From positions 1 to 9,064 of the forward strand of contig DASYRM010000153.1 of NCBI GenBank assembly GCA_036004405.1: 9,064 bases of DNA, given 5' to 3'. Both the position numbers and the translations under genes were made by a program. Below the pieces are notes generated by a model. The model did not search any database. It was given only the letters and a program-made list of their open reading frames with translations, and had not been told where the DNA came from. This document shows, one piece after another, positions 1 to 6,077 of the stretch (position 1 is the stretch's first letter; each line of letters starts with the position of its first letter). The stretch comes from DASYRM01 sp036004405 (GTDB taxonomy: Bacteria > Acidobacteriota > Vicinamibacteria > Vicinamibacterales > UBA2999).

Positions 1-22
1 GCGGAGTGCGGGTCGCGGACAT
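1..22 (-). CDS. Possible 5' end of a further minus-strand gene (partial)
   Basis: An ATG on the minus strand at 22-20 opens a frame starting M-S-A-T-R-T-P that runs off the window edge without a stop. It lies 55 nt downstream of the YjbR gene's stop, in the same direction as the whole gene train, with a purine-rich AGGG about a dozen bases upstream. Seven codons are too few to identify a product. It may be the next gene of the train or a chance ATG. Confidence 0.2.
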
Positions 23-45
23 GGATCAAGCGTACCCTATCGAAC

Positions 46-65
46 GGGCCGCCTGAAGGCGGCCC
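46..65 (-). terminator. Perfect GC hairpin after the YjbR gene
   Basis: An inverted repeat has 8-bp arms (GGGCCGCC at 46-53, GGCGGCCC at 58-65) around a 4-nt loop (54-57). It starts 12 nt past the end of the YjbR gene, between it and a possible next ORF. The arm pairing is perfect, but no T-run follows on the minus strand, so a classic intrinsic terminator is not shown. It may be a U-poor terminator, an attenuator or an mRNA-stabilising stem. Confidence 0.4.
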
Positions 66-77
66 CAACGAAGAAGG

Positions 78-422
78 CTAGCGGCGCTTGCGTGGCGACT
101 TCTGCTGGGCGGTGAGCGCGATGCGGCGCTTCCACGCGAGCGTGAGCGCCTCGCCGACCAGTTCCTCGTCGGCCGCCGCGAGAATCACGCCCGTAGAACC
201 GCCGCGGCCCCAGGCGCCCGCGCACGGCTCGAACACCTTCGGCGCCTCCTCGATGAAGCGCGCCTGCTCCTCCGGCGACAGCGACACCATGCCCTTCTTC
301 AGCCCCGGCTGCAGGGTCGCGAAGATCTTGCCGCCGACGCGGAAGTCGGGATGGTTCATGTGCTCGGCTTCGATGACGCCCTCGAGCGCAAGGGCCAGGC
401 GGCGAAAGTGGTTGGCGGTCAC
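78..422 (-). CDS. MmcQ/YjbR family protein
   Basis: This 114-residue protein belongs to the MmcQ/YjbR family (PF04237-like fold), small proteins labelled DNA-binding from their fold; the cellular role is not established. The family signature is visible at residues 24-36 (HPDFRVGGKIFAT), followed by GMVSLSPEEQ (44-53), AWGRGGSTGVIL (70-81) and a final helix EALTLAWKRR (91-100). The C-terminus is strongly basic (KSPRKRR). The GTG start at 422 was chosen because the family homology begins at TANHFRRLAL, a GGAG lies 5 nt upstream, and the GTG overlaps the stop of the YjdI-like gene as GTGA, which implies translational coupling. A longer frame exists to 518 but reads low-complexity Arg/Gly shadow sequence. 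This is the last well-supported gene of the train. Confidence 0.85.
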   Translation of the reverse strand: MTANHFRRLALALEGVIEAEHMNHPDFRVGGKIFATLQPGLKKGMVSLSPEEQARFIEEAPKVFEPCAGAWGRGGSTGVILAAADEELVGEALTLAWKRRIALTAQQKSPRKRR

Positions 423-646
423 GATTTCTCCGGACGGGTGTACTGCAGGGCGCCGGTCGGACAGCGCTCGACCTGGGCGGCCACGTCGTCGGCCGGCGCC
501 GCCGCCGGCGCCACCCACCGCTCGCGCCTGATATCAAACACCGCGGGCAGACCGCGGACGCACTTCCCCGTGTGCCGGCACTTCGTCGGGTCGAACGTCA
601 CCGTGATCTCGGGCGCCTTGTAGGTCTGCAGTCGCCTGCTGGTCAT
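419..646 (-). CDS. YjdI-type divergent 4Fe-4S mono-cluster protein
   Basis: This 75-residue protein matches the Fer4_19/YjdI family of small divergent ferredoxin-like proteins, expected to bind one Fe-S cluster in the cytoplasm. Visible ligand candidates are Cys23, His25 and Cys29 in KCRHTGKCVRG (22-32), and Cys62 in ERCPTGAL (60-67). The family also carries an aromatic W-V-x-P segment, here residues 44-47 (WVAP). The length is typical. The ATG at 646 has GGGAG about 5 nt upstream. The stop overlaps the YjbR GTG by 4 nt, so the two are probably co-translated. The partner and redox role are unknown. In family proteins with only three cysteines, the fourth ligand or a 3Fe-4S form is an open point. 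Confidence 0.9.
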   Translation of the reverse strand: MTSRRLQTYKAPEITVTFDPTKCRHTGKCVRGLPAVFDIRRERWVAPAAAPADDVAAQVERCPTGALQYTRPEKS

Positions 647-665
647 GTGGCTCCCGCCTGATCGC

Positions 666-1205
666 TCAGTCCGCCTGCACCAGGCCGTGCAGCTTCAGAA
701 TCGTGGACCAGTTGCGCGACGTGATGGCATCGCCGAGCGCGCGACCGACCTCTTTCATCAACGGGCTGTTGATGATGCCGTCGGGGCACCAGAGGTAGCA
801 GACCCGCTCGCCGAGCGCGAGGCGTTCGAGTCCCCAGCGTTTGCGCGTGAGCGGTTCCAGCCGCGAGCGATCGTCGCGCGTGGCCAGGGCGCCGACGAGG
901 AGACGGCTCGGGTGTGTGGCGACTTTCACCAGCGAATTGCCGCGCACCGCTACTTCGAGCTCGGCAGCGGTCAGCACGGTGACCCGCGACGACACGCCCA
1001 GCCGCTTTTCGATCTCCTTCTCGAGGCGCTTCGTCGGGTCACCGCTGCGCGGCGGCGCCGTGAAAATGACGTTGCCGCTGTTGAGCAGCGTGCGCACGTC
1101 CGAGTACCCGAGACCGGCAATCAGGTCGCGCAGGTCCGCCATCGCAATGCGCTTGGCGGTGCCGACGTTGATGCCGCGGAGAAAAGCGACATGAGATGCA
1201 GCCAT
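666..1205 (-). CDS. DUF1697 family protein
   Basis: This 179-residue cytoplasmic protein belongs to the DUF1697 family, which has no established biochemical function. Family hallmarks are all present: AFLRGINVG near the N-terminus (7-15), LLNSGNVIF (40-48), a central LEKEIEKRLG helix (61-70), the C-terminal NSPLMKEVGRALG block (146-158) and ITSRNWSTILKL (161-172). The length matches the family. The ATG at 1205 was chosen because homology starts there and AGGGGG lies about 4-5 nt upstream; the same frame is open to 1283 but that extension is not family-like. It sits 8 nt after the mini-ORF and 19 nt before the YjdI-like gene, consistent with one transcript. Confidence 0.9.
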   Translation of the reverse strand: MAASHVAFLRGINVGTAKRIAMADLRDLIAGLGYSDVRTLLNSGNVIFTAPPRSGDPTKRLEKEIEKRLGVSSRVTVLTAAELEVAVRGNSLVKVATHPSRLLVGALATRDDRSRLEPLTRKRWGLERLALGERVCYLWCPDGIINSPLMKEVGRALGDAITSRNWSTILKLHGLVQAD

Positions 1206-1213
1206 GGAGCCCC

Positions 1214-1294
1214 CTAGCGGGCGACGCGCTTCTTCCTTTCCTTCGACACCAGCGCGCGGACCTTCAGATTGAGCTTGCCCCACACGTCGGCCAT
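1214..1294 (-). pseudogene. 26-residue mini-ORF, probable internal-deletion remnant
   Basis: An ATG at 1294 opens a 26-codon frame ending in TAG at 1216-1214. It is wedged 4 nt after the metallo-beta-lactamase gene and 8 nt before the DUF1697 gene, and preceded only by a weak GAG-type ribosome site. The first 11 residues (MADVWGKLNLK) match, from my recollection, the start of a roughly 140-170-residue uncharacterised family common in Acidobacteriota. The last 15 residues (a helical, basic stretch ending KERKKRVAR) resemble that family's C-terminal tail. The body between would have been removed in frame after Lys11. Alternatives are a genuine small basic protein or a leader peptide. The reading frame is certain; the remnant interpretation is inference. 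Confidence 0.5.
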
Positions 1295-1298
1295 CGAT

Positions 1299-2156
1299 CT
1301 ACTCGTAGAACTGCGGCGCCTTGCGGAGCTTCGCGTGGGCGGTGAGGTCGTGCTGGATCCAGAGCTGCGCGCCGGTGCGCATCATGAACGCCTCGACGCC
1401 GGCGCGCGACGCTCGCGTCTGTTCTTCGTTGAACTCGAAGGTCGGGTAGCGGTTCATCGTCCGCTCCTGGGGATAGTGATAGAGATCGCCCGAGAGCAGA
1501 ACCCCACCTGTCTTCGCCAGCTTCACGTACAGGACCTGGTGGCCGGCGGTGTGACCGGGCGCGCTCTTGATGATGACGGTGCCGTCGCCGAACACGTCGT
1601 GCTCCGCCGCGGTCACCGGCACGCTCTTGCTCGTCCGCAGGCGCGCGTAGGTGGCCGGACGCACGGTCCCGGCGGGCTTGTCGGCAAACATCGCCTCGCG
1701 CTCCGCCGGCGGCACCAGCCAGGTGGCACCCGCGAAGGCGTTGGCGTTGGCCGTGTGGTCCCAGTGGTGGTGCGACAGCGCCAGCAGCGTCACGTCGGCC
1801 GGGCGCCGGCCCGCGGCCTTGAGCTGCGCCTCGAGCGGCGCCTGGATGGTGACGCGCCGCTCGGCACCGTCGGCCAGTACCAGCCGCTGCGCCACCGGCT
1901 GGCCCGTCGGCGTCCATTCGGCGTCGGGCACCGCGCAGGTGTCCCACATCAGCACGCCGCGCGGATGCGTCACCAGGTAGCACGCAACTGACAGCCGCGT
2001 CTCGCCCACGTCTTCCTTGGTCAGCCGATACCGGCCGGGATCCGACTCGAGGATGCCGCCGTCGAAGACAAACAGACGCACCGGCGCCGCGGTTTGCGCC
2101 AGCGCGATCGTGGCGCTGGCGGCCGCCGCCAGGACCAGCATGGCCAGTCGAATCAT
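1299..2156 (-). CDS. Exported metallo-beta-lactamase-fold hydrolase (N-acyl homoserine lactonase-like)
   Basis: This 285-residue protein has a Sec-type signal peptide (hydrophobic residues 2-20, probable cleavage after ALA20) followed by a complete metallo-beta-lactamase fold. The dinuclear zinc motif HxHxDH is at 129-134 (HHHWDH), the next metal His is 202 in GHTAGH, the bridging Asp is 224 in LLSGDLYHY, and the last His is 269 in IQHD. The arrangement and the NANAFAGATW segment after the motif resemble the AttM/AiiA-like lactonase group, so a secreted or periplasmic lactonase or other ester/lactone hydrolase is likely; the substrate cannot be read from sequence. The ATG at 2156 overlaps the upstream DUF4440 stop as ATGA and has a strong GAGGAGGGG about 9 nt upstream. 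The longer frame to 2453 is shadow coding. Confidence 0.9.
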   Translation of the reverse strand: MIRLAMLVLAAAASATIALAQTAAPVRLFVFDGGILESDPGRYRLTKEDVGETRLSVACYLVTHPRGVLMWDTCAVPDAEWTPTGQPVAQRLVLADGAERRVTIQAPLEAQLKAAGRRPADVTLLALSHHHWDHTANANAFAGATWLVPPAEREAMFADKPAGTVRPATYARLRTSKSVPVTAAEHDVFGDGTVIIKSAPGHTAGHQVLYVKLAKTGGVLLSGDLYHYPQERTMNRYPTFEFNEEQTRASRAGVEAFMMRTGAQLWIQHDLTAHAKLRKAPQFYE

Positions 2157-2605
2157 TGGATGCGCCCCTCCTCGGCGGACTCGAGGTCGAACGACAGGTC
2201 CTGCACTTCCTCGCCGCCGTTCCAGATCACCCGCGACAGCTTCCACCCGGCCGGACGCCGCACGTACAGCCACAGGTAGTGGCCGCGCTCGCGCACCACC
2301 AGGCCGCCGTCCTTCTCTCTCAACGTCTGGAAGAAGCTGCCGCGGTCGAAGGCGAACCCGCCGTCCACGACGATTTCGGCACTCTCGCACACCAGCTCGC
2401 GGTCGAACTGAGCCAGCATCCCATGCAGCACGTCCCGAACGAAGGACAGGCACGCGGCCTTGCCCTCGCGCGCCGGCGCATCGGGCGGCAACACCACGGC
2501 GTCGTCGTCGAGCGCGGCGGCGAAGAAGCTGAGATCACCGCTGCACTCGGCGGCGACAATGGCCTCGCGCAAGCCGTGCAGCGCCTCGATGTCAGCGGGT
2601 GCCAT
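2153..2605 (-). CDS. DUF4440/SnoaL-like (NTF2-fold) protein
   Basis: This 150-residue cytoplasmic protein has the cone-shaped NTF2-like layout. An N-terminal helix pair (IEALHGLREAIVAAECSGD, 6-24) leads into the FFAAALDDDAVVLPPDAPA segment (27-45), a helical stretch to about 70, then antiparallel strands ending in ERGHYLWLYVRRPAGWKLSRVIWNG (106-130). DUF4440/SnoaL-like proteins include small-molecule isomerases, hydrolases and non-catalytic binding proteins, so no reaction is assigned. The ATG at 2605 has AGGAG 8 nt upstream. Its stop overlaps the start of the exported hydrolase by 4 nt, suggesting matched translation of the pair. The C-terminal tail (DLESAEEGRIQ) is acidic and extends beyond the fold. 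Confidence 0.8.
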   Translation of the reverse strand: MAPADIEALHGLREAIVAAECSGDLSFFAAALDDDAVVLPPDAPAREGKAACLSFVRDVLHGMLAQFDRELVCESAEIVVDGGFAFDRGSFFQTLREKDGGLVVRERGHYLWLYVRRPAGWKLSRVIWNGGEEVQDLSFDLESAEEGRIQ

Positions 2606-2632
2606 ACAGGTCGCTCCTAGAACCGGATTGTG

Positions 2633-3139
2633 TCACACGGCGTCGAACTCGGGCCGGTAGCGCGCGATGCCCGCCAGGCCGGCCTGGCTTGCCGGATCGA
2701 GCATGAGCAGCATGAAGGCGTTGTCGGGCACGTCCGGCCACTGGCAGCGGACGCCGTGGCGCGCGGCCGGCTCGAACCCGAAGCGCGGGTAGTACTCCGG
2801 ATGTCCGAGCACGATCACGAACGGTGCGCCAGCTTCGCGCAGCCGTTTCGTCCCCGCGGCGATGAGCGCCGACCCGATGCCCTGTCGCTGCCACGCCGTT
2901 CGCACGGCCATCGGCGCCAGGCCGTAGCCCCGGACCGGTCCCTGGGCGGTCGCAATCTCGACGGGGGTGAACAGAATGTGTCCGACGATCCCGCCGTCGC
3001 GCTCGGCCACGAGCGACAGGCGATCGAGGCACGCGGTGCGCAGGGCGTCCACGATGTCGGCTTCGAGCGGCGACCCGAACGCCTCTTGGTTGACGACCCG
3101 TACCGCCGACGCGTCGCCTGGCTCTTCGTCGCGAATCAC
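2633..3139 (-). CDS. GNAT N-acetyltransferase, YhbS-like
   Basis: This 168-residue GCN5-related acetyltransferase is predicted to transfer an acetyl group from acetyl-CoA to an unidentified amine. The acetyl-CoA pyrophosphate-binding motif A is at 83-92 (WQRQGIGSAL), preceded by the strand GYGLAPMAVR (71-80). The block VLGHPEYYPRFGFEPA (110-125) is diagnostic of the YhbS-like subgroup. The start is a GTG at 3139, forming a GTGA overlap with the stop of the reductase-like gene, with AAGGCG about 9 nt upstream. The fold is complete. It is one of three unrelated GNATs in the train, and no substrate can be inferred from the neighbours. Confidence 0.9.
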   Translation of the reverse strand: MIRDEEPGDASAVRVVNQEAFGSPLEADIVDALRTACLDRLSLVAERDGGIVGHILFTPVEIATAQGPVRGYGLAPMAVRTAWQRQGIGSALIAAGTKRLREAGAPFVIVLGHPEYYPRFGFEPAARHGVRCQWPDVPDNAFMLLMLDPASQAGLAGIARYRPEFDAV

Positions 3140-3864
3140 CGCCGGATCGCCTTGCGCATTTCCGCCGCCGTGAACTGCCGGCCGGCCAGCAGGCCCCCGA
3201 GATCGAACTGCCGCGTCTGCGCCAGCGAGCCCACGACCACCGGATCGAACCCGGCATCGCCGACCAGACGCTCGGCCACGGCCAGCGCCTGGGCGTCGTC
3301 ACCACCGATCGGGATGGCGATGCGCTCGGGCTTACGGTTGGCGTTGTTGGCGAGCGACGCCGCCGGAATGCAGTTGAATGCCCGCACGACGCGCGCGCCC
3401 GGCAGGAATTCCGCGGTGGCCACGCCGGCGCCCTTCTTCTGGGCGGCAAGCGCCATGGCGCCGTCGCGCCCTTCGACCGGATTGCTGGTATCGAGCACGA
3501 CCTTGCCCTTGAGCTCGGCGGCGTTGTCGCGTCCAATCTCGGGCAGGGCGGAATAGGGCACGCTGACGAGCACCACCTCGCCGAACGCTGCAGCCTCCCT
3601 TGGCGTCCCCACACGGGCGTGGGCGCCGAGCGAGGTGGCGAGCGAACGCAGTTCGTCGGGGTGCCGCGACGACATCAGCACCTCGTGGCCGGCCTTGGTC
3701 CAGTGCGTGGCCAGCGCGCCGCCGATGCGCCCGGTGCCGATGATGCCGATGCGCAACGGTCGCGCCTGCGCAAACGCCGGCCCGGCGGCCGCGGCCACGA
3801 GCAGCCCCAACGTCTGCAGCGCCTCGCGGCGCCCGATTCCACACATGTACCCGTGTCTTGTCAT
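3136..3864 (-). CDS. Tat-signal NADP-binding protein of the F420-dependent NADP reductase (NpdG-like) family
   Basis: This 242-residue protein has an N-terminal twin-arginine-type signal, GRREALQTLG (11-20), then a hydrophobic stretch and probable cleavage after AFA32. The mature part begins with a Rossmann nucleotide-binding motif GIIGTGRIGG (40-49). SSRHPDEL (65-72) follows at the place that binds the NADP phosphate in NpdG-like enzymes. VSVPYSALP, KVVLDTSNP (121-129) and VRAFNCIPA (160-168) are also family features. The family transfers hydride between F420H2 and NADP, but many bacterial members are assigned by similarity only, and export makes the cofactor question real. The ATG at 3864 has GGAGG 10 nt upstream; a second ATG at 3846 would still keep the RR pair. 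Its stop overlaps the downstream GNAT. Confidence 0.85.
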   Translation of the reverse strand: MTRHGYMCGIGRREALQTLGLLVAAAAGPAFAQARPLRIGIIGTGRIGGALATHWTKAGHEVLMSSRHPDELRSLATSLGAHARVGTPREAAAFGEVVLVSVPYSALPEIGRDNAAELKGKVVLDTSNPVEGRDGAMALAAQKKGAGVATAEFLPGARVVRAFNCIPAASLANNANRKPERIAIPIGGDDAQALAVAERLVGDAGFDPVVVGSLAQTRQFDLGGLLAGRQFTAAEMRKAIRR

Positions 3865-3880
3865 CCTGTCTGATCCTCCA

Positions 3881-4366
3881 TCACGTCGCGTCCGGTTCGA
3901 CCCGCGGCACCAGCCGGCGTGCCATCTCGGCTCCACGTGGGTCGAGCGGCTTCACGAACGAGTACTGCGTCTTGACGTTCGCGTAGCCCAGACCCTCGTA
4001 GAACCGGTGCGCGGGTGGGCGCGTGCTGCTGGACCGCAGCCGCACCATCGCGCAGCCGTGCTGCCGCGCCCACGCTTCGGCCTCCGCCATCAGCGCCGCA
4101 CCAACACCCTGACGGCGATGCGAGCGATCGACGACCAGCCCGGCGATCAGGGCAAAGGTGTCCGAGTCGACTGATTCGGACAGCTCCACGTGCACCCACC
4201 CGAGCAGGCGGCCATCGGCCTCGGCAACGATGAACCGGTGATCGGATTTCATCAGCAGCCGCGCGAGACGCTCGGCCACCTCCTCTGGAACGGCGTCGTA
4301 GCCGAGCTGCGTGACCAGTGCGGCAACCGCCGGGGCATCTTCTTTCCGGGCGGGGCGAGTCGTCAT
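3881..4366 (-). CDS. GNAT N-acetyltransferase, aminoglycoside-acetyltransferase-like layout
   Basis: This 161-residue GNAT has motif A at 79-92 (VDRSHRRQGVGAAL), preceded by the strand FALIAGLVV (71-79). Motif B is AHRFYEGLGY (119-128), the standard acetyl-CoA-binding helix and aromatic end. The general layout recalls AAC(6')-like enzymes, but this is a fold-level resemblance and no antibiotic substrate can be claimed. The ATG at 4366 overlaps the upstream methyltransferase stop as ATGA; the ribosome site (GGGACGG) is weak, so coupled re-initiation is plausible. The next gene starts 16 nt downstream of its stop. The longer open frame to 4480 is antisense-style shadow. Confidence 0.88.
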   Translation of the reverse strand: MTTRPARKEDAPAVAALVTQLGYDAVPEEVAERLARLLMKSDHRFIVAEADGRLLGWVHVELSESVDSDTFALIAGLVVDRSHRRQGVGAALMAEAEAWARQHGCAMVRLRSSSTRPPAHRFYEGLGYANVKTQYSFVKPLDPRGAEMARRLVPRVEPDAT

Positions 4367-5190
4367 GGGGCCACCGTCCCGATGGCGAGCAGGTGGGCGC
4401 TGACGCCGAGCACGGTGGGCTCGGCCTCGAGCGCACGGCCCATGGCCATCATGTCGCCGCGCAATACGGGGTCTGCCCAACGGGCGTCGAAGTCAGGGAC
4501 CATCCACGCCGGGCCTTCGACGCCCAGCACGCGAACGTCGCGGAACCCGGCGTGCACGAGCTCGTCGTGCAGTTCGCCCGGCTGGTGGAAGTAGGCGGTC
4601 GTGAAGTAGTCGACCCGCGCGGTGTCGTTGCGGTGCTGCCCGTTGACGAGATCGCGATCGCGCATGCGGACAAACTCCGGGTCGGCGGCCAGCCCTCGCG
4701 CCAGACCGTCGAGCGCCGATGCAAACCGCGAGATGGCCGCCACCGCCACCACGCCGCCCGGCACGAGCACGCGTTTCGCCTCGCTCAGCGCGCCGGCCCG
4801 GTCACCACTCGAAGGGAGGTGGTACAGCGGCCCCATGACCAGCACGGCATCGGCGCTGGCGTCGTCGTACGGCAGCCGGCGCGCATCGCCGACGTCGATG
4901 GTGGCGATGGGGCTCGGCAGTGTGGCGTTGAGCCGCCGGGCCTCGGCGACCAGACGCGGCGAGGCGTCGAGCAGGCGTACGTCGTAGCTGCGCGCGGCGA
5001 GCCACGCCGAGTACACGCCGGCCGCGCCGCCCACGTCCACGACGCGCGCCGGCGGCGGGGGCAGTACGCGGCTGAGGATGTCTTGTGTCCGCTCGAGCTC
5101 GAGCCGCGAGGCCCCCTGCTGCAGCCGCGACTCTTCGGCGTAGCGATCGTAGTACTCGACGATCTCGCGGGGCGGCTGCGTCTCAGTCAT
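4363..5190 (-). CDS. SAM-dependent class I methyltransferase
   Basis: This 275-residue cytoplasmic enzyme has a full Rossmann-type methyltransferase domain. Motif I is VVDVGGAAGVY (50-60), the acidic residue after strand beta-2 is Asp75 in RLLDASP, motif II is IDVGDARRLPYDD (98-110), and the post-motif strand is ADAVLVMGPLYHL (113-125), followed by LVPGGVVAVAAISRF (142-156). A C-terminal region with YFTTAYFHQPGEL (195-207) probably forms the substrate cap. The GPLYHL block is shared with small-molecule methyltransferases of the UbiE/Methyltransf_11 type; the acceptor is unknown. The ATG at 5190 follows a 19-nt gap after the membrane-protein gene and has only a weak ribosome site. Its stop overlaps the next GNAT start. 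Confidence 0.9.
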   Translation of the reverse strand: MTETQPPREIVEYYDRYAEESRLQQGASRLELERTQDILSRVLPPPPARVVDVGGAAGVYSAWLAARSYDVRLLDASPRLVAEARRLNATLPSPIATIDVGDARRLPYDDASADAVLVMGPLYHLPSSGDRAGALSEAKRVLVPGGVVAVAAISRFASALDGLARGLAADPEFVRMRDRDLVNGQHRNDTARVDYFTTAYFHQPGELHDELVHAGFRDVRVLGVEGPAWMVPDFDARWADPVLRGDMMAMGRALEAEPTVLGVSAHLLAIGTVAP

Positions 5191-5209
5191 CGGCCGCCGG
5201 CGAGTATAG

Positions 5210-5653
5210 CTAATGCTGCAAAAGGAGCAGGCGCGGGAAGAGCGCGAGCATCGTCATCAACGCCGCCGCGCAGAAGGCGGTGCGGATCCACGTGCCGGGG
5301 CGATAGCGCTCGCCAAGCTCGGTGGCCGCCCCGGCGCCGCTCAGAAGCAGCGCCTCCATTATGGCGAGCACCACGACGTCCTTGGGGTGAAGGTCGAAGA
5401 TCGGGTTGCGCGACACGACCAGCGCCGCCAGCGCCGCCACCACCGCGCCTACGAGCGCCACCTTCACCACCAGGCGGCGCCAATCCTCGCGATCGCCGGC
5501 CACTTCGGTGGTGCTGAAGACCGTCATCAGCACGGCTGCGGATAGAAACGGCAGGAAGAGCGGCTGGCGGTAGACGTCCCACGTGCCGTCGTGACGGAGC
5601 AGCCAGAAGCTACCGGCAAGCGCGGCGACGGCGGCGGCCGATGCCGCGGTCAT
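5210..5653 (-). CDS. Small multi-pass membrane protein, unknown function
   Basis: This 147-residue hydrophobic protein belongs to no family I recognise. Likely membrane segments are about 4-20, 31-47, 62-80, 92-112 and 124-146, giving four or five passes. Short polar loops contain STTEVAGDREDWRR (47-60) and ATELGERYRPGTW (110-122). There is no catalytic or metal-binding signature. The ATG at 5653 overlaps the DUF1990 stop as ATGA, with GAGGG close upstream, so the two are probably produced together. In the minus-strand order it precedes the methyltransferase by 19 nt. The reading frame is supported by the tight overlap and consistent hydrophobic periodicity. Confidence 0.75.
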   Translation of the reverse strand: MTAASAAAVAALAGSFWLLRHDGTWDVYRQPLFLPFLSAAVLMTVFSTTEVAGDREDWRRLVVKVALVGAVVAALAALVVSRNPIFDLHPKDVVVLAIMEALLLSGAGAATELGERYRPGTWIRTAFCAAALMTMLALFPRLLLLQH

Positions 5654-6069
5654 CGGCCCTCGATGGCGCGCCGCACCGCGAGCGCCGAGGCGCGACGAAA
5701 TCGCGCCTGCAGCAGGCGGGTATAGGGAAAGGCCAGCGCCGCCAGCGCGGCACGAGGCCGCGAGACCACGCGGATGCGATACGACACCTCGTCCGTGACC
5801 GGATCGAGGCTGACCTCGAAGATCTCTTCGCCGCTTTCGGCGTGATTCGTCAACGTGCCGTAGGCAAAGCCGAACGTGGAGCCGCCGGGCTCGCCGATCG
5901 GATGCACCACGCGGCACCCGTTCAACGACCAGAATCCCTGCTCGTCGGCCTTGAAGCCCGCGCCACCAGTGTTGGCCAGGCCAGCCGGTGTGTACGACAG
6001 CGGCAGCGCGCGGGAGTCGTCGAGAAAGCGCTCGATCTGTGGCGACGAGGGGCGGCGCATGCGAAACAT
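5650..6069 (-). CDS. DUF1990 family protein lacking its central segment
   Basis: This 139-residue protein is a member of DUF1990, whose function is not known. The N-terminal hallmark RRPSSPQIERFLDDSRALPLSY is spread over residues 5-26. The C-terminal half is clear: GFWSLNGCRVV (45-55), FGFAYGTLTNHAESGEEIF (66-84), SRPRAALAALAFPYTRLLQ (103-121). Typical members are about 170-200 residues and carry a central block (GYxxDH…RxxLGxG… then a Trp-rich strand region). Here, residues GFKADEQ (39-44 plus Gly45 context) lead straight into GFWSLN, so roughly 45-60 residues appear to be missing in frame. The ATG at 6069 has GAGGG 5 nt upstream; an alternative ATG is at 6060. Whether the shortened protein folds is doubtful. 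Confidence 0.8.
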   Translation of the reverse strand: MFRMRRPSSPQIERFLDDSRALPLSYTPAGLANTGGAGFKADEQGFWSLNGCRVVHPIGEPGGSTFGFAYGTLTNHAESGEEIFEVSLDPVTDEVSYRIRVVSRPRAALAALAFPYTRLLQARFRRASALAVRRAIEGR

Positions 6070-6077
6070 CCCAGCCC

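Noticed and set aside
1269..1991. Plus-strand open frame of 240 codons antisense to the hydrolase
   Set aside because: The minus-strand frame has the full metal-binding motif set; the plus frame has no recognisable domain.
3881..4366. Antibiotic-resistance aminoglycoside acetyltransferase
   Set aside because: Only the general GNAT fold motifs are visible; nothing in the sequence specifies an aminoglycoside substrate.
5203..5221. Promoter upstream of the methyltransferase (TATACT with TTGCAG)
   Set aside because: The two hexamers are only 7 nt apart on the minus strand, far from the usual 16-18 nt spacing.
4318..5517. Plus-strand open frame of 399 codons
   Set aside because: It lies opposite the methyltransferase and membrane-protein genes, and its translation is low-complexity Arg/Pro/Ala, typical of shadow frames.
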